NCBI RefSeq assembly: GCF_039542035.1
Contig: NZ_BAABHJ010000040.1
Coordinates: 186,001 to 250,000, forward strand
DNA length: 64,000 bases
Direction: 5' to 3'
Origin: Actinoallomurus liliacearum
GTDB lineage: Bacteria > Actinomycetota > Actinomycetes > Streptosporangiales > Streptosporangiaceae
A program made the position numbers and the translations under genes. Shown here piece after piece: positions 8,740 through 16,568 of this stretch (positions are counted from its first letter, which is position 1; each line of letters begins with the position of its first letter). The notes under the pieces are model-generated. The model made no database searches. It saw nothing but the letters and a program-made list of their open reading frames with translations, and had not been told where the DNA came from.

Positions 8740-9098
8740 CCCATCCGGCGAACGCGCTCGACGACGTCGTTCACCAGCGCATCCGGCTGGGCATCCTCGC
8801 CGTCACCCACGAGGCACGGCGAGTGGAGTTCGGCTTTCTGCGGACCACGTTGGACCTGACCGCCGGCAATCTGTCCCAGCACCTGACCGTGCTGGAGAAG
8901 GCCGGGCTGGTGAAGATCGAGAAAGGCTACGAGGGCAGGCGCGGCCGTACGTGGATCAACTTGACCGCAACCGGCAAGAAAGCCCTGTACGACGAGATCT
9001 CCCAGCTCAAACAACTCATCCGCCAGGTCGAGGAGTCCCCTGCGGCCGACCCGGCCGCCGAACCCGCACGGGTCGAGAACGAATCCGAGGGTGGATGA
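8736..9098 (+). CDS. Winged-helix transcriptional regulator
   Basis: This 120-residue DNA-binding protein is of the stand-alone winged-helix type. The helix-turn-helix is RTTLDLTAGNLSQHLTVLEKAGLV and the wing is KIEKGYEGRRGRTWINLT, followed by an amphipathic dimerisation helix (GKKALYDEISQLKQLIRQVEE). It lies inside the operon, overlapping by ATGA both the membrane protein upstream and the ABC ATPase downstream, so it probably controls its own transporter operon. The effector is unknown. Confidence 0.9.
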   Translation: MTHPANALDDVVHQRIRLGILAVTHEARRVEFGFLRTTLDLTAGNLSQHLTVLEKAGLVKIEKGYEGRRGRTWINLTATGKKALYDEISQLKQLIRQVEESPAADPAAEPARVENESEGG

Positions 9099-9832
9099 AC
9101 GAGCTCGGCGGTGTGCTGCAGGTCCGCGGCCTGTTCAAGGAGCATGGCCAGGGGCAGAGTCTGATCCGCGCGGTCGGTGGAGTCGACCTCGAGGTCCCGG
9201 CGGGACAGATGCTGGCGGTGATGGGACCCAGCGGCTGCGGCAAGTCCACACTGCTGCACCTGATGGGGGGCCTGGAGCGACCCACCGAAGGGGAGGTGTG
9301 GCTGGCCGGCCGGCGCATCGACACCGTGAGCGAGCGGGCCTTGGCCCGGCTGCGGCGCCGGTCGGTGGGGTTCGTCTTCCAGGCCTTCCATCTGGTGGAG
9401 GAGTTGTCGGCGGCGGAGAACGTGGAGTTGCCCGCGCTTCTGACCGGGCGCTCGGCGCGCGCGGCCAGGCGCCGCGCGACCTTTCTGCTGGAGCGGTTCG
9501 GGCTCGCCGACCGCGCCCGGCACCTGCCCTGGCAGTTGTCGGGGGGACAGCGTCAGCGCGTGGCCATCGCCCGTGCCCTGGCCAACGAGCCGCTGGTCCT
9601 GTTGGCCGACGAGCCGACCGGGAACCTGGACACCGCAGCGACGCTCGACGTGCTGCGGATCTTCGCGGACCTGCGGGCCGCAGGGCAGACTCTCGTGGTC
9701 GTCACGCATGACGAGCGGGTCGCGGCCACCGCGGACCGGGTGATCTCGATGCGCGACGGGATGTTCGTCGACGACACCCGGCCGGCAAGCGGCGCCGGGC
9801 GGCTCGACGGCCGGTTCGGGCTGGAGGGCTGA
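9095..9832 (+). CDS. ABC transporter ATP-binding protein (MacB/LolD type)
   Basis: This 245-residue ATPase has Walker A GPSGCGKST (44-52), Q-loop Gln96 (FVFQAF), signature LSGGQ (148-152), Walker B LVLLADEP (167-174), D-loop GNLD and switch His205. Sequence style and the following FtsX-type permease place it with the LolD/MacB exporters, which move lipids, peptides or drugs or act as mechanotransmitters. It starts inside the stop of the regulator gene (ATGA) and ends 5 nt before the permease, so the three are one transcript. Confidence 0.95.
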   Translation: MNELGGVLQVRGLFKEHGQGQSLIRAVGGVDLEVPAGQMLAVMGPSGCGKSTLLHLMGGLERPTEGEVWLAGRRIDTVSERALARLRRRSVGFVFQAFHLVEELSAAENVELPALLTGRSARAARRRATFLLERFGLADRARHLPWQLSGGQRQRVAIARALANEPLVLLADEPTGNLDTAATLDVLRIFADLRAAGQTLVVVTHDERVAATADRVISMRDGMFVDDTRPASGAGRLDGRFGLEG

Positions 9833-9837
9833 ACGCC

Positions 9838-11622
9838 GTGGGCCGCATTCTGCTCGTGCTCCGCCTCGTCCTGGGCGACGTGCGACGGCATCCCGGCCAG
9901 GCCGCGATGCTCCTTGTCTCGATCACGGCCGCCACCGCCGCCTTGGGCCTGGGACTGTCCCTGCACGGGGCGACCGGCGCGCTTTACCGACAGACGCGCG
10001 CAGCCACGGCCGGGCCGGACCTGGTGGCCGTTTCCCCTGGCACCGACCGGACCTCGATCTCGGCTCTGACGTCGTTGGAGCACGCTCCCGGGGTCGTCGC
10101 CCACAACGGACCGTACCGCCAGTTCTATGCGACGCTCACGGCGCACGGCTCCACGGCGCGCGTGGTGGTGGAAGACGCCGCTGCGACACCGTGCTCGGTC
10201 AACCGTCCGTCGGTGACCTCGGGCAGCTGGGTACGCCCCGGAGGCGTCGTGCTCGAACGCGGCTTCGCCGCCGCTCTGGGCGTCCACGTCGGCGACCACG
10301 TCACCGTCGCCGGGCGCTCACTTCCGATCGTCGGGACGGCCGTGACCGCGGCCCACCCCGTCTACCCGTGGGCGCAGCTGACCGGCGCGGACGGTGGGGA
10401 GAGCGACGACAGCGGTCTGGCCTGGCTGAGCGAACAGGACACTCGAGCGCTGGTCTCCGCGCATCTTTCGGTGACCTCCGCCCTGGATCTGAAGCTGCGC
10501 GACCCCGCCGCGACCCGGGCGTTCATAGATTCCCATCGTGGCTCCGATATCCCGGTGAACTTCTTCACCTGGCAGTTGATGGCAGACCAGGACTCCGTCA
10601 TGCTCAGGGACAGCCAGCCGATCCTGGTCATCGGCAGTTGGCTGCTCTGTTTCCTGGCCATCGCCGGCGTGGCCACGCTGGCCGCCGGACGCGCCGCCAA
10701 GCAGACCCGCCGGGTGGGACTGCTCAAGGCCGTCGGCGCCACACCCGGCCTCATCGCCGCCGTCCTGCTCGCCGAATACCTGACCCTGGCGCTCCTCGCC
10801 GACGTACTGGGGCTGACGGCCGCACGGCTGGCCGAGCCCGCCATCATCAATCCCACCGCCGGCCTGATCACCGCCGCCACCGGACCGACCGGCGGCACCA
10901 TCGTCGTCACGACCGTCATCGCCCTGGCAGTGGCGGCCCTCACCACCCTCGGCCCGACCGTACGGGCCCTGCGCACGGAAACCGTCGCCGCACTGGCCGA
11001 CACCGCCCACCAGCCCCAGCACCGAGCCCACCTGACCAGAGTCTCCGCGCTGCTCCCGACTCCACTCCTGCTCGGGCTCCGCCTGATCGCCCGCCGACCC
11101 GGCCGCGCGTTCCTCCACGCATGCACCATGACGGCCACACTGACCACGATCACCGCCCTGCTGATGGAATACGCCCAGCCCGCCAGGGGCTACGGCCTGG
11201 GCGGCTCTTCCAGCCTGACCAATCTGAAGGCCGATCAGGGACGGCACATGATGCTGGCCGTCACGGCCGCGCTGATCACACTCGCCGTCGTGAACACCCT
11301 CACGATCACCTGGACCACGGCGCAAGAAGCCCGACCCACCATGGCCATCGCACGCACCCTCGGCGCCACCCCCGGACAGATCACCGCCGGACTGTCCGTC
11401 GCACAACTCCTGCCGACCCTGCCCGGCGCCCTCGCCGGCATCCCCATGGGCATCGTCCTGTGCCTGCCCTTCAGCGCCGCGAACATGGCCTGGCCCCCCG
11501 CGTGGTCGCTGTTCGCCGCCGCACTCGCCGCCCTACCCGTTACAGCAGCGCTCACCGCCGTACCCGCCCGCATCGCGGCCCGCCGATCCGTGGCCCAGAC
11601 CCTCAGCGCCGAAGCGACCTGA
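9838..11622 (+). CDS. FtsX-like ABC transporter permease
   Basis: This 594-residue membrane subunit has an N-terminal span (AAMLLVSITAATAALGLGLS), a large extracytoplasmic domain (about 45-255), then two bundles of spans typical of actinobacterial FtsX permeases with duplicated FtsX domains: about 260-380 (SWLLCFLAIAGVATLAAGR, ATPGLIAAVLLAEYLTLALLA) and about 430-585. The GTG start at 9838 has GGAGG 10 nt upstream. It is the partner of the ATPase just upstream. The substrate is not evident; the linked regulator and extra membrane protein suggest an envelope-stress or drug-export role. Confidence 0.92.
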   Translation: MGRILLVLRLVLGDVRRHPGQAAMLLVSITAATAALGLGLSLHGATGALYRQTRAATAGPDLVAVSPGTDRTSISALTSLEHAPGVVAHNGPYRQFYATLTAHGSTARVVVEDAAATPCSVNRPSVTSGSWVRPGGVVLERGFAAALGVHVGDHVTVAGRSLPIVGTAVTAAHPVYPWAQLTGADGGESDDSGLAWLSEQDTRALVSAHLSVTSALDLKLRDPAATRAFIDSHRGSDIPVNFFTWQLMADQDSVMLRDSQPILVIGSWLLCFLAIAGVATLAAGRAAKQTRRVGLLKAVGATPGLIAAVLLAEYLTLALLADVLGLTAARLAEPAIINPTAGLITAATGPTGGTIVVTTVIALAVAALTTLGPTVRALRTETVAALADTAHQPQHRAHLTRVSALLPTPLLLGLRLIARRPGRAFLHACTMTATLTTITALLMEYAQPARGYGLGGSSSLTNLKADQGRHMMLAVTAALITLAVVNTLTITWTTAQEARPTMAIARTLGATPGQITAGLSVAQLLPTLPGALAGIPMGIVLCLPFSAANMAWPPAWSLFAAALAALPVTAALTAVPARIAARRSVAQTLSAEAT

Positions 11623-11685
11623 GTGGATGGCGCCGGCCGGCGCCGAGCATGGGGTTCCTTCTCGGCACCGGCGGTGCGTGCCCGG

Positions 11686-12450
11686 TCATTCTCCGTGCGG
11701 GTCGGAGGCGTTGAGGGTCGCGACGACCTGGTCGTAGTCGCCGCGGGCCTCGCCGTACCGGAGGAACTTCACCCGCTCGACCTGGATCTCCTTGGCGTCG
11801 GGCCGGGTCTCGAGCAGGTCCATGACCTCCGCCACGAACTCGTCGAGCGGCATCGCGAACTCGCTCTCCTCCTGACCGGGCAGCAGTGAGGTGCGGACGG
11901 CGGGTGGCTCGAGTTCGACGATCTTCACGCTGGTGTCGGCGAGCTGCAGCCGGATCGACTCGCTGAGCATGTGGATCGCGGCCTTCGACGCGTTGTAGCT
12001 CGGGGTGACCTTGAGCGGCGCGAACGCGAGACCCGAGGAGACGGTGACGATCGTGGCGTCCGGCTGCGCCTGCAGGTGCTCGATGAACGCGGCGATCAGC
12101 CGGATCGGGCCGAGCACGTTGGTCATCACGATGGACTCGGCCGAGGCCAGGAAGGACTCGGGGCGGTGCCAGTCCTCGACGCGCATGATGCCCGCCATCG
12201 CGATGAGGACGTTGAGGTCCGGGTGCTTGGCCAGCACCTGCTTCGCGGCGGCCTCGATGCTCGCCGCGTCCGCCGTGTCGATCTGCACGGTGTCGATGCC
12301 GGGGTGCTCGGCGGCGATCTGTTCGAGCAGTTCGGTACGGCGGCCGCCGACGATGACGGTGTTGCCCTTGGCCTGGAGTTCGAGGGCGAGGGCGAGGCCG
12401 ATACCGCTGGTGGAGCCGGGGATGAAGATGGTGTTTCCGGTGATGTCCAT
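11686..12450 (-). CDS. Short-chain dehydrogenase/reductase (DltE-like)
   Basis: This NAD(P)-binding oxidoreductase of 254 residues has the glycine-rich GSTSGIG (12-18), the catalytic Ser in VSSG (137-140) and YNASK (Tyr152, Lys156). The form with IPGSTSGIG and a GLAFAPL loop is that of the COG3967 DltE-like branch. It is cytosolic and its substrate is unknown. It is divergent from the MmyB-type regulator across 100 bp that holds a 15-bp palindrome, the usual arrangement for such regulators and the SDR they control. Confidence 0.93.
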   Translation of the reverse strand: MDITGNTIFIPGSTSGIGLALALELQAKGNTVIVGGRRTELLEQIAAEHPGIDTVQIDTADAASIEAAAKQVLAKHPDLNVLIAMAGIMRVEDWHRPESFLASAESIVMTNVLGPIRLIAAFIEHLQAQPDATIVTVSSGLAFAPLKVTPSYNASKAAIHMLSESIRLQLADTSVKIVELEPPAVRTSLLPGQEESEFAMPLDEFVAEVMDLLETRPDAKEIQVERVKFLRYGEARGDYDQVVATLNASDPHGE

Positions 12451-12500
12451 GTCTCAAGACTCGCCCACCGGCAGCCGTGGGTGCAGAGAGCGGTCATCGG

Positions 12501-12515
12501 GGGATCGGCGATCCC
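12501..12515. promoter_or_regulatory. Palindromic operator candidate between SDR and MmyB-type regulator
   Basis: GGGATCG-G-CGATCCC is a perfect inverted repeat (7-bp arms, 1-nt centre) in the 100-bp divergent intergenic region. A second smaller palindrome, GGGC-ATC-GCCC, lies at 12527-12537 next to the regulator start. Both are placed to bind the divergent regulator. Confidence 0.55.
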
Positions 12516-12550
12516 TGGCTCGACCCGGGCATCGCCCGAATAATGGACGC

Positions 12551-13417
12551 ATGGATCGTGCAGCACTGGCGGACTTCCTGCGTCGCCGCCGCGACGCCCT
12601 GCGGCCCGAGGACGTCGGGCTCCCGGAGGGTGCGCGCCGCCGGGCCCCCGGCCTGCGGCGGGAGGAGGTCGCGGCGCTCGCCGTGATGTCGACCGACTAC
12701 TACACGCGCCTCGAACAGCAGCGCGGTCCGCAGCCGAGCGAGCAGATGCTCGGGTCGCTCGCCCGGGCGCTGCGGTTGACCGGTGACGAGCGGGACTACC
12801 TGTTCCAGGTGGCCGGGCACAACCCGCCGGCTCCGATCTCGGCCGCGACGCACGTCGCGCCCGGACTGCTCCGCGTGCTGGACCGCCTCGCCGACACCCC
12901 CGCGCTCATCCTGTCCAACCTGGGCGAGACCCTCGTGCAGAACCGGATGGCCGAGGCGCTGTTCGGGGACAGGTCGGGCTACACGGGCCTTGCCCGCAGC
13001 GAGATCTACCGCTGGTTCACCGATCCCGGGGAGCGGCTGCGCTATCCAGAGGACGACCGTGACCGGCAGAGTCGCGCCCAGGTCGCGAACCTGCGTGCGG
13101 CGTACGGGTCGATGGGCTCGCACTCGCCGGCGGGCGAGCTCGTACGGACACTGCAGAGGGCGAGCCCGGAGTTCGCCGAGCTGTGGGAACGGCACGAGGT
13201 GGCCAAGCGCTTCGAGGATCACAAGACGCTGGTCCATCCCGAACTCGGCCCGATCGAGGTGGACTGCCAGGTGCTGTTCACCGAGGACCAGTCGCAGGCG
13301 CTGCTCGTGCTCACCGCCGCGCCGAACACCGAGGACCATGAGAAGCTGCGGCTGCTCGGGGTGCTGGGACACCAGCGTTTCGCCGAGCCCGAGGACAGCC
13401 GGCCCGGGCGCGCATAA
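12551..13417 (+). CDS. XRE regulator with MmyB-like ligand-binding domain
   Basis: This 288-residue regulator has an N-terminal helix-turn-helix (about 8-75; ALADFLRRRRDAL, PGLRREEVAALAVMSTDYYTRLEQQRG) and a C-terminal PAS-like MmyB ligand-binding domain (about 105-280; LSNLGETLVQNRMAEALFGD, FTDPGERLRYPEDDRD). ATG 12551 is chosen; a nearer ATG at 12543 is out of frame. It most likely regulates the divergent SDR gene. The ligand is unknown but MmyB domains are thought to bind fatty-acid-like molecules. Its 3' end faces a minus-strand TPP riboswitch. Confidence 0.92.
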   Translation: MDRAALADFLRRRRDALRPEDVGLPEGARRRAPGLRREEVAALAVMSTDYYTRLEQQRGPQPSEQMLGSLARALRLTGDERDYLFQVAGHNPPAPISAATHVAPGLLRVLDRLADTPALILSNLGETLVQNRMAEALFGDRSGYTGLARSEIYRWFTDPGERLRYPEDDRDRQSRAQVANLRAAYGSMGSHSPAGELVRTLQRASPEFAELWERHEVAKRFEDHKTLVHPELGPIEVDCQVLFTEDQSQALLVLTAAPNTEDHEKLRLLGVLGHQRFAEPEDSRPGRA

Positions 13418-13428
13418 AGGACCTACGA

Positions 13429-13552
13429 GGCGATTTCCCTTCGCCGGCATTGTCCGGGTCAGGTTGTGGGGGTCGCCGTCCAAGAGCTTTTCAGCTCCTG
13501 TAGGGGCTCATCGCCCCTTCCGGCCTCTCAGCCCTTCCTCGCGAATCCCGTC
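13429..13552 (-). promoter_or_regulatory. TPP riboswitch (THI element), orphan
   Basis: Read on the minus strand, the element has the conserved blocks in the right order: GGGCTGAGAGG, then two small optional hairpins (AGGGGC/GCCCCT and GAGCT/AGCTC), GACCC, and AACCTGACCCGG, ACAATGCCGGCGAAGGG. These match the thiamin-pyrophosphate aptamer core (CUGAGA, ACCUGAUCUGG, AAUGCCAGCGUAGGGA). The 5' strand (P1/P2, CGGGATT) is short and pairs imperfectly. No thiamin gene follows: downstream on this strand is the antisense of the MmyB-type regulator. Confidence 0.85.
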
Positions 13553-13632
13553 CGGGCGATTCGTGTGGTCGAGCTCCCTCGCACGTCCCGCAGGCCAACT
13601 CCCACACTGCCCCGGCGGACCTGTTCCCTCAA

Positions 13633-13667
13633 GGGACCAAAGTCCCTGGTCAGGGGACTATGGTCCC
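13633..13667. promoter_or_regulatory. Two tandem DosR/DevR-type boxes
   Basis: GGGACCAAAGTCCC (13633-13646) and GGGACTATGGTCCC (13654-13667) each match the core of the DosR consensus GGGACTWWAGTCCC with one difference, and their centres are 21 bp apart, two helical turns. They lie upstream of both the plus-strand PI-PLC gene (222 bp to its ATG) and the minus-strand TPP riboswitch (about 80 bp). Confidence 0.65.
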
Positions 13668-13770
13668 GCCCATCACGACCGCGACGATCTCCTCGCGGCC
13701 CATTACTAGCCGCACATCCCCATGTCAACCGGTAAGCGTAGCCCGAGATCAAAGCGCCTCTTCGGCGGAC

Positions 13771-13798
13771 TTTGAGCTTGACAGAAATAAATTAATAT
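13771..13798 (+). promoter_or_regulatory. Possible promoter in AT-rich patch before PI-PLC gene
   Basis: A markedly AT-rich stretch (about 13780-13830) carries TAATAT (13793-13798) as a candidate -10, with TTTGAG 16 nt upstream as a weak -35. A perfect TTGACA at 13778-13783 is too close to pair with it. Confidence 0.35.
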
Positions 13799-13888
13799 CA
13801 GCGACGACATTCCACTTTATTCGTAGCCGTGAACGGGGTGAATATTCATCCGTACGCTCTTCATTCCGGTACGGACCTGGGAGGCGGG

Positions 13889-14950
13889 ATGCCGGTCGGC
13901 CTTCGGAGGTGCGTCGCGGTCGCCGCGGCGGCCGTGCTGGCGGGAGCGCTGGGAGTGGGCGGGTCGGTCCTGTCGGCGGGGACCGCTCGTGCGGACGTGT
14001 CGCTGGCGCAGACGACGGTGGTCGGCGTGCACAACGCCTACAACCCCGCCGCGTACCCGTACCTGGCGAAGGCCCTCGACGCGGGCGCGTCGATGGTCGA
14101 ACTCGACGCCTGGGACGACGTCTTCACCCATGAGTGGAAGGTCAGCCACGATTCGCTGACCAGCAACAAGAACAACTGCGTCGACGCGTCGAGCCCGTCC
14201 GACATCTACTCGGGCAGCGCGAACAAGGACCTCGGGTCGTGCCTCGACGACATCAAGTACTGGCTGGCCGCGCACCCCGGAAAGGGCCCGATCCAGGTCA
14301 AGGTCGAGCTCAAGGCCGGCTTCCAGAACAACTACGGCATGGGGCCGGCGGCGTTCGACTCGGTCGTCAACTCCCACGTCGGGAGCCTGCTGTACCGGCC
14401 CGCCGACCTCCTGGGCGGCCACGCGAGTCTCGACGAGGCCGCCAAGGCGAACGCCTGGCCGAGCCGCGCCGCCCTCGCCGGCAAGATCATCATGTACGTC
14501 ATCCCGGGCACGGTCGAGCTGAACAACCCCACCGACACGCTGCACACCGACGTCGAGTACGCCACCTACCTGAAGAATCTCCGCGCGGCGGGCAAGACGG
14601 CGACCGCCACGACGTTCCCCGCGGTCCTCGGCGCCGCCTCCGGCGACCCCCGCACGCAGTACGCCGACACCTCGATCCGGCCGTGGTTCGTCGTCTTCGA
14701 CGGCGACGCCGCCACGTACGTCAGCGGCGTCGACACGGCCTGGTACGACGCGAACCACTACCTCCTGACCATGACCGACGCGCACAACGTGGCGCCGGCG
14801 CTCGACCAGTACGACCCGCCGGTGTCCGACGCGCAGGCACGGGTCGCCCTATTGGCCGGAGCGCACGCGAGCGTCGTCTCCTGTGACTGGTACGGCCTGC
14901 CGAGCGTCCTGTCCCTGACGCTGAACCGCGGCGCCGCATCGGCAAGCTGA
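13889..14950 (+). CDS. Secreted PI-PLC-like (Ca2+-dependent) phosphodiesterase
   Basis: This secreted protein of 353 residues has a signal peptide 1-35 ending AGTARA before DVS. The mature part has the TIM-barrel PI-PLC pattern of the Ca2+-dependent group: HNAYNP (His48), a metal-binding MVELDAWDD (Glu71, Asp73), WKVSHDSL (His87), and later VKVELKAG and FDGDAATY. It probably cleaves phosphodiester headgroups of phospholipids or glycans. ATG 13889 is chosen because GGGAGG is 4 nt upstream and a signal peptide begins there. The DosR-type boxes and an AT-rich promoter patch lie upstream. Confidence 0.88.
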   Translation: MPVGLRRCVAVAAAAVLAGALGVGGSVLSAGTARADVSLAQTTVVGVHNAYNPAAYPYLAKALDAGASMVELDAWDDVFTHEWKVSHDSLTSNKNNCVDASSPSDIYSGSANKDLGSCLDDIKYWLAAHPGKGPIQVKVELKAGFQNNYGMGPAAFDSVVNSHVGSLLYRPADLLGGHASLDEAAKANAWPSRAALAGKIIMYVIPGTVELNNPTDTLHTDVEYATYLKNLRAAGKTATATTFPAVLGAASGDPRTQYADTSIRPWFVVFDGDAATYVSGVDTAWYDANHYLLTMTDAHNVAPALDQYDPPVSDAQARVALLAGAHASVVSCDWYGLPSVLSLTLNRGAASAS

Positions 14951-15124
14951 CCCCGGCCCGGAGCCGTCGCCCGCGGCGGCCCCGCCGGGTCGCCGCGACG
15001 CAACGGCTCAGCAGGAGCCGAGCAGGTCGGCATCCGGCCGGAGTCGGGACCCTGCCGGTCAAGGCTGAGCCTTCGATGCGGCTACCGCCCGGCGGCCGTT
15101 GTGGGGGCAGGGTCGGAGTGCGTC

Positions 15125-15724
15125 TCACTGCAGCCGGTCGTCGAGTACGGGCGCCTGGGAGGCCAGGCTGAGCAGTTCGTCGACGGGCCACTGGTCGTAG
15201 GCGTGGTCGCCGTACTTGCAGGCCAGGATGGTGCCGTCCGCGGCGATCAGGAAGTCGGCCGGCAGGCCGAAGCGTCCGCCGTGCGGCATCGCCGCGGGGG
15301 CGCGTTCCCGGCCGCGTACGATCCCCCAGGCGTTGCGCAGGACCGCGCGGACGATCGTGCCCCAGACACGCGGGTTCAAAAGCGCCCGTTTCGCCGATTC
15401 GACGCCGAACTCGACGTACAGCCGCCTGTCCGGATCGGCGATGACGGCGAACGGCAGGTCCGGCGTGTACTCGCGCAGTTCGTCGGCCGGCGAGTGGAAG
15501 AGGACGACCTCACGGATGCCGGCCGCCTCGATCTCGGCGTGCCGGCGGACGATCGACCGCAGGTGGAGGTTGCAGACCGGGCAGCCCGCGAAGCGGCGGA
15601 ACTGCAGGTGGACGAGGTGGCCCGGCTGCAGGAGGCGGATCGTGGGGCCGGTGACCGGAGTGAGCTCGCGGTCCCGGATGACCTCACCGGCGTGAAGTCG
15701 GTGAGAAGCGTCGGATTCGGTCAT
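15125..15724 (-). CDS. Peroxiredoxin-like (AhpC/TSA) protein
   Basis: This 199-residue thioredoxin-fold protein has a CxxC redox motif at the position of the peroxidatic cysteine (FAGCPVC, Cys48 and Cys51), preceded by VHLQFRR and followed by VVLFHSP and PFAVIADPDRRLYVEFGV, as in the AhpC/TSA_2 branch. It is cytosolic. ATG 15724 has GGGTGA upstream. It is divergent from a TetR gene, with two 15-bp palindromic sites between them, so its expression is probably controlled by that TetR. The electron donor and substrate are unknown. Confidence 0.88.
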   Translation of the reverse strand: MTESDASHRLHAGEVIRDRELTPVTGPTIRLLQPGHLVHLQFRRFAGCPVCNLHLRSIVRRHAEIEAAGIREVVLFHSPADELREYTPDLPFAVIADPDRRLYVEFGVESAKRALLNPRVWGTIVRAVLRNAWGIVRGRERAPAAMPHGGRFGLPADFLIAADGTILACKYGDHAYDQWPVDELLSLASQAPVLDDRLQ

Positions 15725-15743
15725 CGGGTCACCCTTCAGGTAG

Positions 15744-15785
15744 GCGTACAACATACGCTAACACTCGTACGCGTACCTTGTACGC
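15744..15785. promoter_or_regulatory. Pair of TetR operators
   Basis: GCGTA-caaca-TACGC (15744-15758) and GCGTAC-ctt-GTACGC (15771-15785) are two 15-bp palindromes of the same sequence class, centres 27 bp apart, filling the 70-bp gap between the divergent peroxiredoxin and TetR genes. The overlapping GTACGCGTAC (15767-15776) is also palindromic. Confidence 0.75.
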
Positions 15786-15794
15786 TGTCTTGCC

Positions 15795-16430
15795 ATGCCC
15801 CGTCCACGCTCGCTCACCGAGTCCCAGATCGCCGCGGCGGCCCTCGCGGTCATCGACCGCGACGGACTCGCCGCGCTGACGATGCGCGCCGTCGCCAAGG
15901 AGCTCGGGATGGGGACGATGTCGCTGTACCGCTACGTCGACGACCGCGAGCAGTTGGAGGGGCTGGTCGTGGAACGCGTGCTGGGCGCGGTCGATACCAC
16001 GCCGCCGACCGGATCGTCGTGGCGGGACCGGCTCGCGACCATGGTGGAGCGGGTACGTCGCGCGGTCGCCGCGCATCCGGAGGTCGTGCCGCTGACGCTC
16101 ACCCACCGGCAGAGCTCACCGAGCAACCTGCGCTGGGCGGAGACGGTGCTCGGCATCCTCACCGAGGCGGGGATCGGCGGCGAGCGGCGCGTCATCGCGC
16201 TGCGCGGCCTGGTCGCCTACCTGATCGGGGCGATCCAGCTCGAGCATCTCGGCCCGCTGTCCGGCGCGGGAACCCGGCGGATCGCCGCGCTGCCGGCCGA
16301 AGAGTTCCCCCTGATGGCCGAGACGGGACGGCTGGCGGCGCGGGTGTCGGCGGACCAGGAGTTCCGCGCGGGCCTCGCGGTCCTGCTGGACGGGCTGGAG
16401 CGCGCGACCGGCGGGGACGGGTCCGCCTGA
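15795..16430 (+). CDS. TetR-family regulator
   Basis: This 211-residue repressor has an N-terminal TetR helix-turn-helix (about 8-55: SQIAAAALAVIDRDGLAALTMRAVAKELGMG, then SLYRYVDDREQLEGLV) and a C-terminal TetR_C-type ligand domain. ATG 15795 lies 9 nt after the second operator palindrome. It is divergent from the peroxiredoxin-like gene, which with itself is the likely target. The ligand is unknown. Confidence 0.92.
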   Translation: MPRPRSLTESQIAAAALAVIDRDGLAALTMRAVAKELGMGTMSLYRYVDDREQLEGLVVERVLGAVDTTPPTGSSWRDRLATMVERVRRAVAAHPEVVPLTLTHRQSSPSNLRWAETVLGILTEAGIGGERRVIALRGLVAYLIGAIQLEHLGPLSGAGTRRIAALPAEEFPLMAETGRLAARVSADQEFRAGLAVLLDGLERATGGDGSA

Positions 16431-16448
16431 GGCGGTCCGGGCCGGTCG

Positions 16449-16562
16449 GACGACGGGTTTCAGCGCGACGCCCTCGCGCGGAGGGAGGCTCCTGAGGCCG
16501 TCCCGGACGACCGGTTCCGGCGCGAGGCCCTCGCGCGGACGGGCGCTCCAGAGGCGGTTCCG
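16449..16562. repeat. Two 57-bp tandem repeats
   Basis: Two head-to-tail copies (16449-16505 and 16506-16562) share GACGAC-GGTT, GCGCGA-GCCCTCGCGCGGA and a CTCC-GAGGC end, with scattered substitutions. They fill the gap between the convergent TetR and nadR genes. The inner GCGCGAGG/CCTCGCGC parts can form hairpins, so they may also act as terminators. Confidence 0.7.
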
Positions 16563-16568
16563 GGTCGG

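Noticed and set aside
12494..13483. Minus-strand open frame downstream of the TPP riboswitch as its target gene
   Set aside because: It starts inside the aptamer and is the antisense of the MmyB-type regulator, without any thiamin-related domain; the riboswitch is therefore called orphan.
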